A stretch of 58,663 bases of DNA from the NCBI GenBank assembly GCA_017397655.1, contig JAFQIG010000067.1:1-58663 (forward strand), written 5' to 3'. This document shows, in pieces, positions 1 to 8,484 of the stretch (its first letter is position 1; every line of letters begins with the position of its first letter). The position numbers and the translations under genes are program-made. Source of the DNA: Clostridia bacterium. Lineage in GTDB: Bacteria; Bacillota; Clostridia; Oscillospirales; Acutalibacteraceae. The notes below the pieces were generated by a model, which was not told where the DNA came from, searched no databases, and saw only the letters and a list, made by a program, of their open reading frames with translations.

Positions 1-115
1 AACTCGTAAAGGTCTGTGGTCGGAGCCTTTCTGAAACCGTCTTGCGGTAGGAGTAACAACCGATCCACAGTATCCATTACAGTATAGCATACAGTCCTTG
101 GAGAGGGACTCTAAT
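1..115 (+). ncRNA. Possible 3' part of a structured noncoding RNA (unidentified)
   Basis: No convincing reading frame covers this edge segment, but it folds. CTGTGGTCGG (14-23) pairs with CCGATCCACAG (60-70) around an inner ACCG/CGGT hairpin (36-48), and AGTCC (93-97) pairs with GGACT (106-110). The 5' part lies outside the window. The 3' end of a 6S-like RNA or another leader RNA is conceivable, but I cannot assign a family. It may instead be the leader of the downstream editing protein. I saw no T-box motif. Confidence 0.25.
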
Positions 116-148
116 AACTACTACTTTATTATACGAGGATTTTAATAA

Positions 149-1306
149 ATGACACAGAAACTTTACTATACGGATGCATATATGAGCGAGTTTGACGCAA
201 CGGTTATATCCTGCGAAGAAAAAGACGGAAAGTTCCTTGTCTGTCTCGATAAAACGGCATTCTTTCCCGAAGAGGGCGGTCAGTATGCCGATACGGGTGT
301 ACTCGGTGAAGTCGAAGTCAGCGATGTTCAGGAAAAAGGCGGTATCATATATCACTACTGCTCTGCACCTCTTACGCAGGGCGAAACGGTTCACGGAGTC
401 ATTGATTTTGAACAGAGATACCGCAGAATGCAGAATCATTCGGGCGAGCACGTAGTATCCGGTATTGTGAACCGTATTTTTGGATATTCCAATGTCGGGT
501 TCCATCTCGGAAATGAGGATGTTACGATCGACTACAACGGTGTTCTGACACGCGAACAGCTTCTCGATATCGAACGAGAGGCAAATAAGGTTATCTATGA
601 CAACGTAAACATTACGGCATACTTTCCTTCAAAAGAAGAATTGCAGAACCTTGAATACCGTTCCAAGAAGGAGATTGACGGCGAAATAAGAATAGTTGAG
701 GTTGACGGTTGTGATGTGTGTGCCTGTTGTGCGCCTCATGTCAGAAGAACGGGTGAGATCGGTATCATCAAGATGCTTGATTTTGAGCATTACAAGGGCG
801 GAGTACGCTGTCATATGCTTTGCGGATACACAGCTCTTGAGGATTATAACGTCAAGTATGAGAATGTTCTTAAAATTTCAAATCTTTTCAAGGTCAAGCA
901 GTTTGAGACTGCAGAAGCGGCAGAAAGAGTTTACGAACAGCTTGTAAACAAAGACAGAGAGATAACAGCTCTTAAGCGTAAGCTTGCAGAAAAAACAGTC
1001 GAATCGGCAGAAAAAACTGACGGAAGCATTTGTCTGTTTTTCGAGGATATAGAGATGGATGCTCTGAGACACGCAGTAAATATGTGTGTTGACAAGTGCG
1101 GAAAGGTATGTGCAGCGTTCTGTGCCAATGCAGACGGAAGCTATGCGTATTGTATGGGATCAAAAACGGTAGATCTTCGGAAATGCTCAAAAGATATAAA
1201 TTCAGCACTTAACGGCAGAGGCGGCGGACAAAGTGCGATGATTCAGGGAAGCGTTAAAGCATCCAAAGAAGAAATTGAAAAATTTTTTGCTGATTTTAAC
1301 GGTTAA
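149..1306 (+). CDS. AlaX-type alanyl-tRNA editing protein with DHHA1-like C-terminus
   Basis: A free-standing relative of the alanyl-tRNA synthetase editing domain, expected to deacylate Ser- or Gly-tRNA(Ala) in the cytoplasm. The 385-residue protein has an N-terminal beta-barrel region (about 1-90), the zinc-binding HSGEH motif (H97, H101) and the second metal pair C193-x3-H197 in CDVCACCAPH. A charged helical stretch (250-290) follows, then a DHHA1-like end with GRGGGQSAMIQG (356-367). This is the long AlaX form, about the expected length. The ATG at 149 follows GAGG at 135-138. It stands alone: the next gene has its own promoter. Confidence 0.85.
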   Translation: MTQKLYYTDAYMSEFDATVISCEEKDGKFLVCLDKTAFFPEEGGQYADTGVLGEVEVSDVQEKGGIIYHYCSAPLTQGETVHGVIDFEQRYRRMQNHSGEHVVSGIVNRIFGYSNVGFHLGNEDVTIDYNGVLTREQLLDIEREANKVIYDNVNITAYFPSKEELQNLEYRSKKEIDGEIRIVEVDGCDVCACCAPHVRRTGEIGIIKMLDFEHYKGGVRCHMLCGYTALEDYNVKYENVLKISNLFKVKQFETAEAAERVYEQLVNKDREITALKRKLAEKTVESAEKTDGSICLFFEDIEMDALRHAVNMCVDKCGKVCAAFCANADGSYAYCMGSKTVDLRKCSKDINSALNGRGGGQSAMIQGSVKASKEEIEKFFADFNG

Positions 1307-1319
1307 TAACAACAATCTA

Positions 1320-1348
1320 TTGATATTTTGTTCATAAAGTGATACAAT
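1320..1348 (+). promoter_or_regulatory. Sigma-A promoter of the GlpA-like operon
   Basis: TTGATA (1320-1325), a 17-bp spacer and TACAAT (1343-1348) lie between the editing gene and the redox operon. Spacing is ideal, with one mismatch to consensus in each box. Confidence 0.7.
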
Positions 1349-1386
1349 ATATAGTCAGATAATATTATAAAAGAGGTGCTTTGAAA

Positions 1387-2802
1387 ATGTATGATGTGGC
1401 AATAATCGGATGTGGTATCACCGGTGCTTCCATAGCATACAGACTTTCCCGATTTGATCTTAAAACCGTTGTGATCGAAAAGGAAAACGATGTAGCAATG
1501 GGCGCAACAAGAGCAAACAGTGCCATTGTTCACGCTGGGTATGATCCTGAGGAAAATACTTTGATGGCAAAGCTTAATGTTCGCAGTGTTGAGCTTACAA
1601 AGGAGCTTTGTAAAAATTTGTCTGTTCCGTATGCGCAGATAGGCTCGCTTGTGCTGGCTTTCAGCGAGGAGGAGGCACAGCATATTGAAAAACTTTATAA
1701 ACGCGGCATCAACAACGGTGTTGAGGGGCTCAGGGTTCTTTCGGCTGAAGAGACGAAGGAGAAGGAACCTTTTGTTTCCGATGATGTTGTGTGCTCTTTG
1801 TATGCTCCTACAGCAGCGATTATAAGCCCGTGGGAATATGCGCTGGCGCTTGCCGAAACGGCGGTTGTTAACGGAACGCAAATAATGTTTAGCTCTGAGG
1901 TTTCCGATATTAAAAAAACAGACGAAATGTTTGTTATCAGAGCGGGAGAGAAAGAAATCAAAGCAAAAACGGTTATTAATGCAGCAGGTGTTCAGGCTGA
2001 CAGAATTCACGATATGGTATTGCCGCACGAGTTTGAGATAATTCCCAATAAGGGAGCATATTTTATACTGGATAAGTGCGAGGGAACCAGGACAAAGCAT
2101 GTTGTTTTTCAGTGTCCAAACAAGGACGGCAAGGGTGTTCTTGTTTCTCCGACGGTTCACGGAAACCTTATTGTCGGACCTAATGCGGTACCGTCTGAAA
2201 GATATGACACCTCGGCAAAACTGAGCGATCTCGTGTTTGTTAAAAGAAAGGCTATCAAGAGTGTTCCGAGTGTAGACTTCAGAACAAATATAAAAAATTT
2301 CTCGGGTGTAAGACCAAACAGTACTGAAAGCGACTTTATTATTAAGTCAACGGACGGCTTTATTGATGTTGCGGGAATCAAATCTCCGGGACTCGCCTCG
2401 GCGGCAGGTATTGCAGAGTATGTTGAACAGCTGATGTGTAACAGCGGTATAAGACTGTCGGAGAAAACTTCATACATTAAAGACAGAAAGCAAATCAGAT
2501 TCAAAGAACTCTCGCACGAAGAAAGAAAAAAATTGGTAGAAAGCAATCCCTTGTACGGAAGAGTTATATGTCGATGTGAAACGGTAACGGAAGGAGAAAT
2601 CGTTGATGCGATTCACCGTCCGATAGTACCGAGGACTGTTGACGGCATAAAGCGACGTTGCGGTGCAGGTCTCGGCAGATGTCAGGGCGGCTTCTGCGGA
2701 CCGAGGGTAGTGGAGATTTTGTCGCGTGAGCTTAAAGTCGACAGAGAAGAGATAGCGAAGGACAGAGATGTAAGCTATATTCTTAAAAGAAGGGAGCGCT
2801 GA
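1387..2802 (+). CDS. FAD-dependent glycerol-3-phosphate dehydrogenase-like oxidoreductase (GlpA type) with BFD-like Fe-S domain
   Basis: Predicted to oxidise glycerol 3-phosphate or a similar hydroxy substrate and pass electrons on with the two downstream partners. The dinucleotide-binding motif IIGCGITGASIAYRL is at the N-terminus, followed by a DAO fold with the RANSAIVHAGYD loop. The C-terminus is a BFD-like [2Fe-2S] domain with CRC and GLGRCQGGFC. The length is 471 residues. I chose ATG 1387 over the in-frame TTG 1381, because GAGGTG (1373-1378) is 8 nt from the ATG and only 2 nt from the TTG. The next gene starts 5 nt after the stop. Substrate specificity is inferred from the gene trio; no glycerol kinase or facilitator is in view. 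Confidence 0.8.
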   Translation: MYDVAIIGCGITGASIAYRLSRFDLKTVVIEKENDVAMGATRANSAIVHAGYDPEENTLMAKLNVRSVELTKELCKNLSVPYAQIGSLVLAFSEEEAQHIEKLYKRGINNGVEGLRVLSAEETKEKEPFVSDDVVCSLYAPTAAIISPWEYALALAETAVVNGTQIMFSSEVSDIKKTDEMFVIRAGEKEIKAKTVINAAGVQADRIHDMVLPHEFEIIPNKGAYFILDKCEGTRTKHVVFQCPNKDGKGVLVSPTVHGNLIVGPNAVPSERYDTSAKLSDLVFVKRKAIKSVPSVDFRTNIKNFSGVRPNSTESDFIIKSTDGFIDVAGIKSPGLASAAGIAEYVEQLMCNSGIRLSEKTSYIKDRKQIRFKELSHEERKKLVESNPLYGRVICRCETVTEGEIVDAIHRPIVPRTVDGIKRRCGAGLGRCQGGFCGPRVVEILSRELKVDREEIAKDRDVSYILKRRER

Positions 2803-2807
2803 GTATT

Positions 2808-4049
2808 ATGTACGAACTTGCAGTTATAGGCGGTGGCCCTGCCGGACTTGCGGCGGCTTACAGCGCATATCAGAACGGACTTCGCAACATCGTCATTCTT
2901 GAAAGAGACAAAGAGCTTGGCGGTATTCTTAATCAGTGTATTCACAACGGATTCGGACTTCACAGATTCAAAGAGGAGCTTTCCGGTCCCGAATATGCTC
3001 ACAGATTTATTGAAATGTTAAAGGATACTTCTGTTGAAGTACGACTTGACACGATGGTAATTGAGATTACCGATGATAAGAAGATTTTTATCAACAGTCC
3101 CAAAGGCTATGAATGTATCGAAGCACAGTCAATAGTTCTTTCGATGGGATGCAGAGAGCGTACAAGAGGTGCAATCTCTATTCCCGGAACACGTCCTTCG
3201 GGTGTATTCACGGCAGGTGCCGCTCAGAGATACCTTAATATGGAAGGTCTTATGGCGGGCAAACGTGTAGTTATTCTCGGATCGGGCGATATCGGCCTTA
3301 TTATGGCAAGAAGAATGACGCTTGAGGGTGCAAAGGTTCTCGCTTGTGTCGAGCTTATGCCGTATTCGGGCGGTCTTACACGTAACATTGTACAGTGTCT
3401 TGACGATTTCGGCATACCGCTTTATCTTTCACATACGGTAACCGAAATCAGGGGTGATAAGCGTCTTGAGGGTATCACCGTTATGAAGGTTGACGAAAAC
3501 CGTCAGCCGATCGAGGGTACCGAGATGGACTTTGACTGCGATACACTTCTGCTGTCTGTAGGACTTATTCCCGAAAACGAGCTTACAAGAGAAGCGGGAA
3601 TCGCAATGGATCCTAAAACCAACGGTGCATTTGTTTTTGAGAATATGGAAACGAGCATCGAGGGTATCTTTGCCTGCGGTAATGCTGTTCACGTTCACGA
3701 TCTTGTAGACTTTGTTTCTGCAGAAAGCGAGCGTGCAGGTGCGGCAGCAGCAGAATACGTAAAGAACGGAGCTTCGGACAGCGAAGTCATTGAGATTGTA
3801 AACGGTGCCGATGTCGGATATACCGTCCCGCAGAAGCTTCACAGAAACACAAAGGCAGAAAAAATTGATGTATTTTTCAGAGTACGCAGAGTCTTTTCCA
3901 AAAGCCGTGTGGTTGTCAGCTCAGGCGATACCGAAATTGCCGTATTCAAAAAGGCGTTTATGGTACCGGGAGAGATGCAGCATCTTGTAATACCGACAGA
4001 CAAGCTGCGTGACTTTGATACAATTACCGTAACGGCACAGGAGGCGTAA
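2808..4049 (+). CDS. FAD/NAD(P)-dependent oxidoreductase, GlpB-like partner subunit
   Basis: A 413-residue class II pyridine nucleotide-disulfide-type flavoprotein. It has an N-terminal FAD motif (VIGGGPAGLAAAYSA), a second nucleotide-binding motif near residue 150 (VVILGSGDIGLIMARRM) and a late FAD motif (GIFACGNAVHVHDLVD). In Clostridia this gene typically lies between the GlpA-like dehydrogenase and a DUF1667 protein, as here. It probably transfers electrons from the dehydrogenase toward NAD or another acceptor. An AAGGGAG ribosome site overlaps the end of the preceding gene, suggesting coupled translation. Confidence 0.8.
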   Translation: MYELAVIGGGPAGLAAAYSAYQNGLRNIVILERDKELGGILNQCIHNGFGLHRFKEELSGPEYAHRFIEMLKDTSVEVRLDTMVIEITDDKKIFINSPKGYECIEAQSIVLSMGCRERTRGAISIPGTRPSGVFTAGAAQRYLNMEGLMAGKRVVILGSGDIGLIMARRMTLEGAKVLACVELMPYSGGLTRNIVQCLDDFGIPLYLSHTVTEIRGDKRLEGITVMKVDENRQPIEGTEMDFDCDTLLLSVGLIPENELTREAGIAMDPKTNGAFVFENMETSIEGIFACGNAVHVHDLVDFVSAESERAGAAAAEYVKNGASDSEVIEIVNGADVGYTVPQKLHRNTKAEKIDVFFRVRRVFSKSRVVVSSGDTEIAVFKKAFMVPGEMQHLVIPTDKLRDFDTITVTAQEA

Positions 4050-4052
4050 CAG

Positions 4053-4397
4053 ATGACAGAACTTACTTGTATCGGATGTCCTTTGGGATGCAGATTGACG
4101 GTTGACGAAGAAAACGATTATGCAGTTACGGGTAACAGCTGTAAAAAAGGTGCAGAATACGGCAAAAACGAGCTTAAGAATCCTACAAGAGTATTGACTA
4201 CAACGGTCAATGCAGAGGGCGGTATTCACGGCAGATGCCCCGTAAGAACGGAAGCACCTATCCCTAAGGCAATGCTTTTTGATGCCATGAAAGTCCTTTC
4301 AGAAGTAACGGTCAAAGCTCCTGTAAAGTGCGGTGAGACAGTGCTTGAGGATATTCTCGGAACAGGCGTCAATGTAATAGCAACAAGAGATCTTTGA
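4053..4397 (+). CDS. DUF1667 protein (small four-cysteine subunit)
   Basis: A 114-residue protein with a CxxCxxxC cluster near the start (TCIGCPLGC) and a further cysteine in NSCKKGAEYG. These are plausible metal or Fe-S ligands. DUF1667 proteins regularly close the GlpA/GlpB-like operon in Firmicutes and are thought to be a small electron-transfer or anchoring subunit; the exact role is unknown. The ribosome site AGGAGG overlaps the end of the upstream gene, and the stop lies 3 nt from the upstream ribosome signal of the next gene, so all four genes appear to be one transcript. Confidence 0.8.
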   Translation: MTELTCIGCPLGCRLTVDEENDYAVTGNSCKKGAEYGKNELKNPTRVLTTTVNAEGGIHGRCPVRTEAPIPKAMLFDAMKVLSEVTVKAPVKCGETVLEDILGTGVNVIATRDL

Positions 4398-4411
4398 CAA
4401 TGGAGGCACAT

Positions 4412-6037
4412 ATGAGCAAAAAAGACAAGCCTGTCAGAGGCTCCACGCAGTATCCCGATCATATTATGGTATCGATCAACGGTGATGCAGCTACCTGTAT
4501 GGCGGTTACGTGGAGAACTGACAGCGATATAAAAGAAGGATACGTTCTTTACCGTGAGGACGGAAGTGACAGCTACAGCCGTGTTGATGCACAGACTGAC
4601 CTTTTTGTCAGTGATATTGACGAGAGCAGTATGTTCTGGGCACACCTGACAGACTTAAAGCCCGATACGGCATATTACTATACCTGCGGTAATGACGAAT
4701 TCAGAAGCTCCGAGTACAGATTCACAACAGCACCGCAGAACCTGACAAAATTCAAGTTTATCTGCGTGTCTGACCAGCAAAAGGGCGATCCGCATGACTG
4801 TCCCGATTACTCAGGCTTCAACGCTTTTTTAAAGAAACTGATTTCCGAGCATCCCGACATCCGCTTTATTCTGACGGGCGGTGACAATACGGATTGCGGA
4901 CAGCACGAAGTTCAGTGGAACGGTGCTTTCAGCGGTCTTGTCGGTGTAGCGGAGAGTATACCGTTTATGATGACACTCGGTAACCACGACAATCGGGGGT
5001 TCAAGGATTACCGTAACGGTATCGGCAGATACTATTCCGAGCCTGCCGAATTTTTCGGTAAGCAGTTTAAGGGTTCTTATCCTTATAACGGTCCCGACAA
5101 CTGGAAAACCGAAAATTATTCTTTTGACTACGGTAATGTTCACTTTGGTGTAATCGGTGTAAACGGTCCCGAAGAGGTCAATGAATGGATGAAAAAAGAT
5201 CTGACCGCTACCGATAAAACGTGGAAACTCGGTACATATCATTTCCCGATATGCTATTCGGGAGCAAATCTTCAGAACTACGATGCGTATCCCGTAATGC
5301 GTGAAGGCTTTGAGCTGTTTGATGTTGTATTTTCGGGTCATGAGCACAACTTTGCACGAAGCTTTCCTTTAAGAAACGAGGAGCTGTTTGCAGAGCCTTC
5401 AAAGGGAACGATTCACTATACACTCGGTAACAGTAACCGCAATCCTCCCGGAACACATTCAATGCCGAAGGTATGGCACTCGGCATACTACTCTCTTGAA
5501 GAGGAAACTGCAATGGTATGTATCGTTGAGGTTGACGGTAATAAGATGAAGCTCACATCTGTTCTTGAAGACGGCAGAATAGCAGATCAGTGTATAATTG
5601 ATAAGGACAATGACGTGGTTTTGCCGTATGCACTTCCTCCTCTTTACAAAAAGGATAAAACAAGAATGATGTTCAAGGGTGTTGATGCAGGTCTTGCTTC
5701 GATGAACATCTATCCAAAAGAGGAAAACGGCATCTGGTATGTTCCGTTCGGAGTACTGTTTGCAGGTGTCGGAGGAAATGTAATCAAGGAAGAGGGCAAA
5801 GTAACTATCGAAATTTACGGTCATAAGGCAGTTTTCACGCTTGACAGCGATGTAGCAGTTACCGACAGAGGTGACTTAAAGCTTCCTGCCAAGGTTATAA
5901 GAGGCTCGTGCGATCAGCTTTACATACCTGCTGATGCCTGTCACGCTTTTGAAATGCGTTGGGCTTATGCGAAAAAGAACAACTTCCTGTCTTTTGAGCA
6001 TGAGAGCGAAGCGAGACCCTATACGATACAGCCGTAA
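4412..6037 (+). CDS. Calcineurin-like metallophosphoesterase with purple-acid-phosphatase N-terminal domain
   Basis: A phosphoesterase of the purple acid phosphatase-like group. Residues about 1-105 form a fibronectin-like N-domain. The catalytic domain follows with SDQQ, GGDNTD, LGNHDNRG, GTYHFPICY and SGHEHNFARS, which supply the usual Asp/Asn/His metal ligands. The last about 120 residues resemble a copper-amine-oxidase N-terminal-like substrate or wall domain. ATG 4412 is preferred: TGGAGG lies 5 nt upstream, whereas the in-frame TTG 4394 has no such site. I see no signal peptide, which is odd for a family usually exported. It may act on a cytosolic phosphomonoester such as glycerol phosphate; this is inference from the operon. 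Confidence 0.75.
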   Translation: MSKKDKPVRGSTQYPDHIMVSINGDAATCMAVTWRTDSDIKEGYVLYREDGSDSYSRVDAQTDLFVSDIDESSMFWAHLTDLKPDTAYYYTCGNDEFRSSEYRFTTAPQNLTKFKFICVSDQQKGDPHDCPDYSGFNAFLKKLISEHPDIRFILTGGDNTDCGQHEVQWNGAFSGLVGVAESIPFMMTLGNHDNRGFKDYRNGIGRYYSEPAEFFGKQFKGSYPYNGPDNWKTENYSFDYGNVHFGVIGVNGPEEVNEWMKKDLTATDKTWKLGTYHFPICYSGANLQNYDAYPVMREGFELFDVVFSGHEHNFARSFPLRNEELFAEPSKGTIHYTLGNSNRNPPGTHSMPKVWHSAYYSLEEETAMVCIVEVDGNKMKLTSVLEDGRIADQCIIDKDNDVVLPYALPPLYKKDKTRMMFKGVDAGLASMNIYPKEENGIWYVPFGVLFAGVGGNVIKEEGKVTIEIYGHKAVFTLDSDVAVTDRGDLKLPAKVIRGSCDQLYIPADACHAFEMRWAYAKKNNFLSFEHESEARPYTIQP

Positions 6038-6105
6038 AAGGGCGTTACCGACAAATTAGAATTCCTGTATTACGATATGATTGTAAACAGAAAAGGAGAT
6101 TTAAA

Positions 6106-8292
6106 ATGAAGATGACAAAGAAAATCTGTGCAATCGCACTTGTTTTTGCCATGGTAATGACTTCCTTTGTTATGCCTGCTGCTGCGGCACCGAGCACATC
6201 GGATATGTTTAATGTTGTTATCGAAAAGGCTCTTTACGGTCTTGTCAGGATAATTGACTTTATGCTTCCCGGTGCTGACTGGTACGGCAGATGGACAAGC
6301 AAGGATGACTATGTTCCCGAGTTTTTCTATGAGGGCGAGGACGAAACAGCAGGCGAGGATGCTGTATGGTCAGTAGGTTACGGTGAGAACTCACTTCTTG
6401 ACGGTCTTGCAATTCTCAACGGCGAGTATTTTATGGCAGGTACGCTTGAGCCTATCAAGGGCAGAGTACCGTCAGAAATCATCGACGATCAGCGTGTACG
6501 TGCTTTTGCAGTAAGTGACGGTGGCGGTGTGGTTGTTTATGCAGTTATCGACGGCTTCGGCATCAGCAGAGGCGACGTTCAGAAGATCAGAGAAGCATTT
6601 GCGGCAACGGCAAAGGAAAACAACGTTGTCAGCGTTAACGTATCTGCACTTCATCAGCACAGTTGTATTGATACGCTCGGTATGAACGTTCCGTTGATTC
6701 CCGCACTTTTCAAGAATGTTGCTGTCAACATGCTCGGTCTTGATGAATCTCATCTCATAAGAAAGAATCAGGTTTTCATGAATAACCTTTACAACAAGGT
6801 TGTTGATGCTATGGAGCAGGCTGTAGAGTCTATGGAAACAGGAACTCTCAGCTACGGCAATGTCAATATCAAGGAATACATTTATGACAAGCGTACTCCC
6901 GAAGTTGTTGACGAGTATATCCACAGAATCCGCTTTGTTCCCGATAACGAAGAAAGCCGTGAAACATGGATCTGTTCTGCAGCTATGCACTGTACAAGCC
7001 TTGGTGCAGGTCCGTCAGAGATCACTGCAGACTATCCCTACTACATCGAGCAGGAGCTTAAGGACGATGCAAATCTTGTATTCATCCTTGGACCTCAGCT
7101 TGCAATAACTACAGAAAAAGATCCCATCTATGCCGAGATGGAAAAGGATCCTTCACTTACAGGCGAAGCATTTATGCTTTACGGTAAGAGACTCGGCGAA
7201 AAGATCCGTTCCATCAGCAACGACGAGGTTCTTGTACCCGAACTCAATGTTATTCACAAAGAGATTTATCTCAATGCAGACAACCCCATTCTCACACTTG
7301 CAGCACGTCAGGGAATCCTTGAAAGCGTTCTCGTCAAGCTTCCGTTCCACCGTTATCAGATCGTTTCCGAGATCGGTTACATGGAATTCGGCGGCAAGCT
7401 CGGCGTTATGCTCGCTCCCGGTGAGATCGCTCCCGAGCTTATCCTCGGTGGTGCAGAAACTGCTGAAGAAAGCTGGACAGGCGACAGCTGGGATTATGAA
7501 CCCTTGGCAGATCTTGCAGGCGTTGAAAACGTAATCTGCTACGGTCTTTGCAATGACCAGATCGGTTATGTTCTTCCCGATAACCAGTACAGATCTCTTC
7601 TTACGGAAAACGAAGAAGTAAACGTTGTCAGCCGTACCTCGGGTTCAACAATGGCAGACGGATTTATCCGAGTCTTTGAAGAAACTATTGACTGGCCGTG
7701 TGAAACACCTCTTCCCCGTCCTGTTGAAACGTACTATGACAGATTTGTTAAGAATGTTCTCAATTCAGGCGAATACACAATGTCAATGGTAGCTGAAGAA
7801 GAAGGTGCACAGGTAAAGTTTACTTTATATAAATCTGAGGATGAGTCAGCATACGAGGGCGAAGCCGATTATAACGGCATCAGACTTTCCTTCAGATATT
7901 TAGAGGAAAACGGTAAAGGATATGTAGTTTTTCCGTTCTTAAAGGTTTATGTAATTCAAGATATTGACGGAGAGATTTCCGAAGGCTTTGCAGGCTTTGA
8001 AGCTGAAATGAATTCAGCAATGAGTGCAGACAAAGCTGATTATTTAGGAATTATTACAAGTGCAGGTTATGTTTGCGAAGCATACCGTCTTGATGACGGA
8101 AGCATCTGCAGATACTATTTTAATGCTGACGGACTTTTCAAAGTCGAAACAGTAACAGCAGAAGGTACCGAAGTAATTGATATGACTGTCAAAGCAGGCG
8201 TTTCCGACGAATCTGTTTTCTCAGTTCCCGAAAAGTACAGAGAGGTCGAAATTGACGATCTTGAAGATATGATTGGCGACTATACATTCTGA
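6106..8292 (+). CDS. Secreted neutral/alkaline ceramidase-like hydrolase (paralogue 1)
   Basis: A 728-residue exported protein. The signal peptide has a KMTKK start, a hydrophobic core and an AAAAPS cleavage region near residue 28. Motifs match the neutral ceramidase zinc site: H183-Q-H185, H295 in AAMHCTSLG, E440 in LAPGEIAPE and Y488 in NDQIGYVLP. An extra C-terminal region (about 550-728) has no recognised domain. If active it would cleave N-acyl bonds of sphingolipid-like or other amide lipids outside the cell; the true substrate is unknown. A strong terminator follows. A second paralogue lies at 11181-13037. The AAAAGGAG ribosome site is 8 nt before the ATG. Confidence 0.6.
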   Translation: MKMTKKICAIALVFAMVMTSFVMPAAAAPSTSDMFNVVIEKALYGLVRIIDFMLPGADWYGRWTSKDDYVPEFFYEGEDETAGEDAVWSVGYGENSLLDGLAILNGEYFMAGTLEPIKGRVPSEIIDDQRVRAFAVSDGGGVVVYAVIDGFGISRGDVQKIREAFAATAKENNVVSVNVSALHQHSCIDTLGMNVPLIPALFKNVAVNMLGLDESHLIRKNQVFMNNLYNKVVDAMEQAVESMETGTLSYGNVNIKEYIYDKRTPEVVDEYIHRIRFVPDNEESRETWICSAAMHCTSLGAGPSEITADYPYYIEQELKDDANLVFILGPQLAITTEKDPIYAEMEKDPSLTGEAFMLYGKRLGEKIRSISNDEVLVPELNVIHKEIYLNADNPILTLAARQGILESVLVKLPFHRYQIVSEIGYMEFGGKLGVMLAPGEIAPELILGGAETAEESWTGDSWDYEPLADLAGVENVICYGLCNDQIGYVLPDNQYRSLLTENEEVNVVSRTSGSTMADGFIRVFEETIDWPCETPLPRPVETYYDRFVKNVLNSGEYTMSMVAEEEGAQVKFTLYKSEDESAYEGEADYNGIRLSFRYLEENGKGYVVFPFLKVYVIQDIDGEISEGFAGFEAEMNSAMSADKADYLGIITSAGYVCEAYRLDDGSICRYYFNADGLFKVETVTAEGTEVIDMTVKAGVSDESVFSVPEKYREVEIDDLEDMIGDYTF

Positions 8293-8307
8293 TATCTGAA
8301 TAAAATT

Positions 8308-8349
8308 ACAGCCGTGATGCTATTACTGTCATCACGGCTGTAGCTTTTT
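8308..8349 (+). terminator. Intrinsic terminator after ceramidase-like gene 1
   Basis: A 12-bp perfect stem, ACAGCCGTGATG (8308-8319) with CATCACGGCTGT (8330-8341), then AGC and a T5 tract. It ends the 1387-8292 gene group. Confidence 0.85.
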
Positions 8350-8392
8350 CCATAAAAAATATATTACAAAATGATGAAAATTGTAAAAATTG

Positions 8393-8421
8393 TTGACAAA
8401 GCAAACGCATTATTTTATAAT
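8393..8421 (+). promoter_or_regulatory. Consensus sigma-A promoter of nhaC
   Basis: A perfect TTGACA (8393-8398), 17-bp spacer and TATAAT (8416-8421). The transcript would carry a short leader with an 8-bp hairpin closed by a TCCG loop (8438-8457). Confidence 0.85.
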
Positions 8422-8484
8422 TTTGTTACAAATGTTGTTGCGGTATCCGTATCGCAAACTTGAAAAAAGAAGGAGAATAAAAGT

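Noticed and set aside
8428..8484. Riboswitch in the nhaC leader
   Set aside because: Only one 8-bp hairpin, no terminator or alternative pairing, and the leader is about 55 nt.
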